Positions 14,230 to 17,058 of a stretch of 17,058 nucleotides of DNA are shown piece after piece. The notes below the pieces were generated by a model. The model had not been told where the DNA came from. It did no database searches and saw only the letters and a list, made by a program, of their open reading frames with translations. How positions within the stretch are numbered: position 1 is the stretch's first letter; every line of letters starts with the position of its first letter. This stretch comes from an uncultured Clostridia bacterium. Lineage in GTDB: Bacteria > Bacillota > Clostridia > Peptostreptococcales > Anaerovoracaceae. Location of the stretch: positions 1 through 17,058 of the forward strand of contig CAMNJG010000010.1 in assembly GCA_946541285.1 (NCBI GenBank). The letters run 5' to 3'. The translations under genes were made by a program, and so were the position numbers.

Positions 14230-15339
14230 TCACTTTCCACGCTCTTCACCTGCCGCCAGAGTGGAATTTGCCAGCAGCTGCTCCGCCTCTTTCCGGGACA
14301 GGTCATAACCATAGAAAAGCCGGTAGTATTCCCGTGCCTTTTCAGCCATGTCATAATCGTACCTCTCCGGATACAGCAGATTCCCCATCCAGAGCAGGCC
14401 CAGAATCCGCTGTACGGAAGGCGGGCGGTCAATCCAGTTATACGGCGCGGAAGGAACCTCATACACCCGATGATTCCTGACCGCCTGTACGGAAGACCAC
14501 TTTTCATCCTGATAGATCTCATCGTAATTGGCATCGGTTGTCAGAAAGATCACCTCCGGATCCCATCGAAGGATCTGTTCCATCGGAATCTCTTTTTTTC
14601 CGGAAGCAGTATATTCTGAAAGCTGTGCCACATTGACTGCCCCCAGCAGATCCATGACCTCACTGTGTACGGATCCGGCCGGGCTGCCTTCGGTACCGAA
14701 TTCCCCGTCTCCGGAATATACACGGACATGCTCTTCCTCACTCAGTGACGCTGTGATTTCAGAAACATTCTGCAGGACCCCACGGCAATACTCTGCCAGT
14801 TCACCGGCTCTCTCTGTATCCCCGGTCACCTCTCCCAGTGTGGTATAGGTCTCCGGCACGTTGGCCAGGGAGGATTCCAGGAAAATGACCGGGATGCCGG
14901 TTTTCTCCTGAATCCCGTCCATATCCTCCACAATGGTTTCTTTCTTTTCTCCGATATCAATGATCACATCCGGCTTTGCCGCGATGATCGCTTCATAATT
15001 CACCGTTCCGGATCCTCCGTAAAACTGTCCGAAGGTCGGAAGCTCTGCCAGGGATTCCGGCAGAAAGGCCTTCTGGCTCCGGGTCAGCGCGGCACTGAGA
15101 CCAATCAGCCTGTCCGGACACAGCGTGATGAGAAACATCTGCGCGTAGGTCCCGGAAGGCGCGATCGAACTGATCTCCTGCGGAATCTCCACAGTCCGGC
15201 CGGCGGAATCCGTAAAACTCCGTACAGGAACCGTTTCCCGCACGGCCGGCGCGGCACAGCCACTCAGTGCAACTGGCATCAGGAGTGCCAGGATCAGAAC
15301 AGCCGTGATCACGCGGCAGCGGCACACTTTTATGTTCAT
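14230..15339 (-). CDS. FecB/BtuF-type substrate-binding lipoprotein of the ABC importer
   Basis: This 369-residue protein has a lipoprotein signal with lipobox LSGC (C28). A helical-backbone-type periplasmic-binding fold (PF01497) follows: VRSFTDSAGRTVEIPQE (39-55), then YEAIIAAKPDVIIDIGEK and VIFLESS in the first lobe, and MEQILRWDPEVIFL and WSSVQAVRNHRVYEVPSAPY in the second. These are standard for proteins delivering iron-chelates, heme or corrinoids to FecCD importers. It would be tethered to the outer face of the membrane and serve the permease and ATPase encoded downstream. A GAGGG/GGAG region precedes the ATG. No residue identifies the ligand. Family members closest in style serve metal-chelate uptake. 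Confidence 0.93.
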   Translation of the reverse strand: MNIKVCRCRVITAVLILALLMPVALSGCAAPAVRETVPVRSFTDSAGRTVEIPQEISSIAPSGTYAQMFLITLCPDRLIGLSAALTRSQKAFLPESLAELPTFGQFYGGSGTVNYEAIIAAKPDVIIDIGEKKETIVEDMDGIQEKTGIPVIFLESSLANVPETYTTLGEVTGDTERAGELAEYCRGVLQNVSEITASLSEEEHVRVYSGDGEFGTEGSPAGSVHSEVMDLLGAVNVAQLSEYTASGKKEIPMEQILRWDPEVIFLTTDANYDEIYQDEKWSSVQAVRNHRVYEVPSAPYNWIDRPPSVQRILGLLWMGNLLYPERYDYDMAEKAREYYRLFYGYDLSRKEAEQLLANSTLAAGEERGK

Positions 15340-15372
15340 TTCTCCGTTTCCCTCATTTGCGTGTCATCCTGA

Positions 15373-15897
15373 CTATTCCTTCAGGACAAATTCGATCTCT
15401 GTAATGCCATAAGCCCATTTGGAAGATTCCGCCTCCGGCACCAGGATCCGCAGCGGCTGCTCCTTTTCTGCCAGGGGTTCCTTTCCGGCTGCCGCCGACA
15501 GAATAATGTCATAATCCGTAAGATATTCATCCTTCAGCACAGATTTGTAATCATCCTTGCAGAGAAACCGTACCCGGTCGAGATCCTCAACCGTATATCC
15601 GTATTCCTCCAGGAAGGTGGAAAGCAGCGGCCCGTAAGCCTTCACGGTTCCTGCTTTTTCTGTGGCACCGGTATCCTGGCGGCTGACACACTTCATCTCC
15701 AGCAGATCCGCGGGAGTGATGGTAAAATCACTGTCCTTCAGGCCGCGCACGGTAATTTCCTGCTTCTCATACGCGGAAATATCAGCCCGTCCGCAGCCAC
15801 TGAGCAGTCCGCCTGCCGTCAGGATCATCAGTAAAGCCAGCACTGCCGTGATCCATCTGCTGACTTTATCCGTTCCACACTTCTGATCAGCCTTCAT
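15373..15897 (-). CDS. Lipoprotein with sulfite-oxidase-like molybdopterin-binding fold
   Basis: This 174-residue protein has a lipoprotein signal with lipobox LSGC (C35). A single domain resembling the oxidoreductase molybdopterin-binding fold follows: TPADLLEMKCVS (61-72), AYGPLLSTFLEEYG, DRVRFLCKDDYKSVL, DIILSAAAGKEPLAEKEQPL and SSKWAYGITEIEFVL at the C-terminus. C70 lies where sulfite oxidase carries its molybdenum-ligating cysteine. The protein is shorter than catalytic family members, has no Tat signal and has no dimerisation domain. It may bind a pterin, or another ligand in the same cleft. The start at 15897 overlaps the ExbD-like gene by 11 bases, with AAGGTG upstream, indicating coupling. 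Fold assignment is moderate; the catalytic role is doubtful. Confidence 0.75.
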   Translation of the reverse strand: MKADQKCGTDKVSRWITAVLALLMILTAGGLLSGCGRADISAYEKQEITVRGLKDSDFTITPADLLEMKCVSRQDTGATEKAGTVKAYGPLLSTFLEEYGYTVEDLDRVRFLCKDDYKSVLKDEYLTDYDIILSAAAGKEPLAEKEQPLRILVPEAESSKWAYGITEIEFVLKE

Positions 15898-16237
15898 TTC
15901 CGTCACCTTCTTCCGCGGATCCGTCGGAAACCATGTACAGTTTTCCGGTTTTCGGATCCCGGTAAACCATTCCCATCTCTTCGTAACCGCTCTGCATTTC
16001 GGATACCTGGCCATTTCCACTGCCTGACAGTTCCGAAACCTCCTGATCCTGTTCCAGTTCCACGGTTGTGCCGGCACTGCCCACATCCACGTTCCAGTTG
16101 ATGATCAGCGCCAGCATGAGGCCGCAGGCCAGGACCAGCATCGCGTCCACGAGATTGGCCACACCCTCCATCGGATTGATGTCCTCCGATTTTTCGTCAC
16201 GGACGTTCAGTCTCATATTTCCGTATCGTCTGCGCAT
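15887..16237 (-). CDS. ExbD/TolR-like proton-channel subunit, DUF2149 type
   Basis: This 116-residue protein has one membrane helix with the ExbD-type essential aspartate, NLVDAMLVLACGLMLALI (28-45, D31), after a short basic N-terminus. The rest is a short acidic external segment with MVYRDPKTGKLYMV near the end. Classical ExbD has a folded periplasmic domain of about 80-90 residues; that is missing. The pattern instead fits DUF2149, small proteins that I recall being paired with ExbB-like channels near chelatase or metal-uptake genes. It overlaps the ExbB gene by 25 bases, and AAAGGAGG/GAGGAG precedes its ATG. With ExbB it should form an ion-driven motor complex in the membrane. The ExbD relationship is good; the DUF2149 label is from memory of the motif. 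Confidence 0.8.
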   Translation of the reverse strand: MRRRYGNMRLNVRDEKSEDINPMEGVANLVDAMLVLACGLMLALIINWNVDVGSAGTTVELEQDQEVSELSGSGNGQVSEMQSGYEEMGMVYRDPKTGKLYMVSDGSAEEGDGNEG

Positions 16238-16965
16238 GGCTCCTCTGCCTCCTTTCCGGTTTTTCTGTGCAGTGACCAGTCAATGCCTCCCGCACTTTCA
16301 CCATCTGCTCTGTTTCCTGCCTTTTTTGAAACGGCAGTCTTCTCACTTTCCAGTTCCACGACACACTCCATACACATTTCCAGCCCTGACAGATATCCGG
16401 CATACCATTTTTTCCGGATGGCTGAGATCACATAGCAGACCGCCGCGGCTACCAGTCCCGCAACTGTCGTATCAAAAGCAATCAGCAGGGACTGGGACAG
16501 CGTCAGGGTATCACCACGGCCCAGGGCGATAATCCCCGGCCCCAGAGGAATCAGTGTCCCCATCAGCCCGAACATCGGTCCCAGTTTCGCGATGACATCA
16601 CTGTAGCTGACACAGGTGTCAAAGTGAACTTTTTCTTCATATAACAACTCCGCTGCCAGAGATTCCCGCATAGAGGGAGTCAGCTCTTTATGGCGGATGA
16701 CCTCAAGCAGCGCCGCTTTCTGGCGCTTCATCAGGCCGGAACGCCGTACCACAGATTCCAGGCGTCCCCGATGCGCTTTCAGTTCATCGACCAGTTCCGG
16801 CAGATTCGCTGTCAGCTTCCGGCGGGTGGAGAAAAACTCCACGATCAGGGAGCCTCCCAGTACAATGGTTGCCATCAGCATCAGGAGAAGGACCACGATT
16901 ACCGGTACCTGCAGCCAGGAAGTGACGGACCGCAGGACATTACTCAGATTTTCGGATGAAAACAT
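16213..16965 (-). CDS. MotA/TolQ/ExbB-family proton channel protein
   Basis: This 250-residue protein has three membrane helices in the TolQ/ExbB arrangement: about 18-44, 128-148 and 159-183, with a cytoplasmic loop between the first two. The family signatures are MFGLMGTLIPLG (131-142) and AFDTTVAGLVAAAVCYVI (163-180), including the conserved Thr/Gly residues of the channel. The last about 60 residues are charged and cytoplasmic. GAGGG lies before the ATG at 16965. It is the first gene of the island in this window and overlaps the ExbD-like gene. ExbB-ExbD normally use proton flow to drive TonB; no TonB or outer-membrane receptor is seen here, so the energised partner must be something else, perhaps one of the surface proteins encoded downstream. 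Confidence 0.92.
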   Translation of the reverse strand: MFSSENLSNVLRSVTSWLQVPVIVVLLLMLMATIVLGGSLIVEFFSTRRKLTANLPELVDELKAHRGRLESVVRRSGLMKRQKAALLEVIRHKELTPSMRESLAAELLYEEKVHFDTCVSYSDVIAKLGPMFGLMGTLIPLGPGIIALGRGDTLTLSQSLLIAFDTTVAGLVAAAVCYVISAIRKKWYAGYLSGLEMCMECVVELESEKTAVSKKAGNRADGESAGGIDWSLHRKTGKEAEEPCADDTEI

Positions 16966-17015
16966 ACTTTTACCCTCTGTTTCATACTGCTTTTCCGGAT
17001 ATACCTTTATTGTTC
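16966..17015 (-). other. Leader and probable promoter region of the ExbB-first operon
   Basis: Fifty bases separate the upstream terminator from the ExbB ATG. A -10-like TATGAA occurs about 16-21 bases before the ATG on the minus strand. The best upstream hexamer at normal spacing (TAAAGG) is a poor -35, so the promoter is only a candidate. I see no Fur-box-like inverted repeat or riboswitch here. Confidence 0.25.
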
Positions 17016-17057
17016 AAAAACAGCCGGAAGCCAGGCAGTTTCCCCGGTTTCCGGCTG
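17016..17057 (-). terminator. Intrinsic terminator (minus strand) upstream of the island
   Basis: CAGCCGGAA (17021-17029) pairs perfectly with TTCCGGCTG (17049-17057), and the stem can extend inward by three more pairs. Read on the minus strand the hairpin is followed directly by TTTTTG (complement of 17015-17020), a textbook intrinsic terminator. It would end a minus-strand gene lying beyond the window and mark the ExbB gene as the start of a new unit, or act as an attenuator within a longer one. Confidence 0.7.
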
Positions 17058-17058
17058 A

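Noticed and set aside
15363..15372. GTCATCCTGA resembling one arm of the dispersed palindrome
   Set aside because: Only one arm is present, there is no matching second arm nearby, and ten bases can match by chance.
1..17058. tRNA, rRNA, CRISPR array, riboswitch or phage genes
   Set aside because: I saw no direct-repeat array, no tRNA-like cloverleaf, no cobalamin-, Moco- or other riboswitch-like leader and no integrase or phage structural gene. Diffuse structured RNAs cannot be excluded by eye.

Overview
The window looks like chromosomal DNA from an anaerobic, monoderm (Gram-positive) Firmicute, most likely a clostridium of balanced to GC-leaning composition. The reasons are a class I (strict-anaerobe type) hybrid cluster protein, two lipoproteins with classic lipoboxes, a large protein ending in three S-layer-homology (SLH) domains, strong GGAGG-type ribosome binding sites and tightly packed operons. 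No TonB or outer-membrane receptor is visible. The genus cannot be named from the sequence alone.

Positions 1-3131 hold a nitrosative-stress module. A Crp/Fnr-type regulator (minus strand) is divergent from a two-gene operon (plus strand) encoding a cysteine-rich iron-sulfur protein and hybrid cluster protein Hcp. A perfect 14-bp palindrome (697-710) lies in the divergent promoter region, where it could activate the operon and repress the regulator. The 3' end of hcp has been rewritten by a 183-bp MITE-like element (3121-3303). It has terminal inverted repeats and a TTAG duplication, supplies the last codons and the stop, and carries a copy of a dispersed GTCATTCTG/CAGGATGAC palindrome.

Positions 3430-16965 are fourteen genes, all on the minus strand, in two tightly coupled blocks. 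The promoter-proximal block (16965 to 7670) reads: ExbB/TolQ-like channel; short ExbD-like (DUF2149-type) protein; lipoprotein with a sulfite-oxidase-like molybdopterin-binding fold; FecB-type substrate-binding lipoprotein; THEP1-type P-loop NTPase; SLH-anchored surface protein with a Shr-like hemoglobin-interacting (DUF1533) domain; membrane-anchored Ig-like surface protein; FecCD permease; FecE ATPase. The second block (7453 to 3430) reads: DUF4213/DUF364 protein; HypB/CobW-like metal GTPase with a CxxCC motif; orphan ABC-type ATPase with an N-terminal helical domain; second DUF4213/DUF364 protein; SAM-dependent methyltransferase. A second copy of the palindromic repeat, followed by a T-run in the direction of transcription, separates the blocks and probably acts as a terminator or attenuator.

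My reading is that the minus-strand island is an energised metal-chelate or tetrapyrrole (possibly heme) acquisition and metal-handling system of a monoderm cell. Surface proteins would capture the ligand, the FecBCD importer would bring it in, an ExbB/DUF2149 pair would couple ion flow to a step at the surface, and the cytoplasmic GTPase, DUF364 proteins and methyltransferase would process the metal or chelate. The individual families are seen with good confidence; the joint function is inference. Three proteins of the first block appear to share one sulfite-oxidase-like fold, in two of them without an obvious molybdenum-ligating cysteine, which suggests the fold has been reused as a ligand-binding module.
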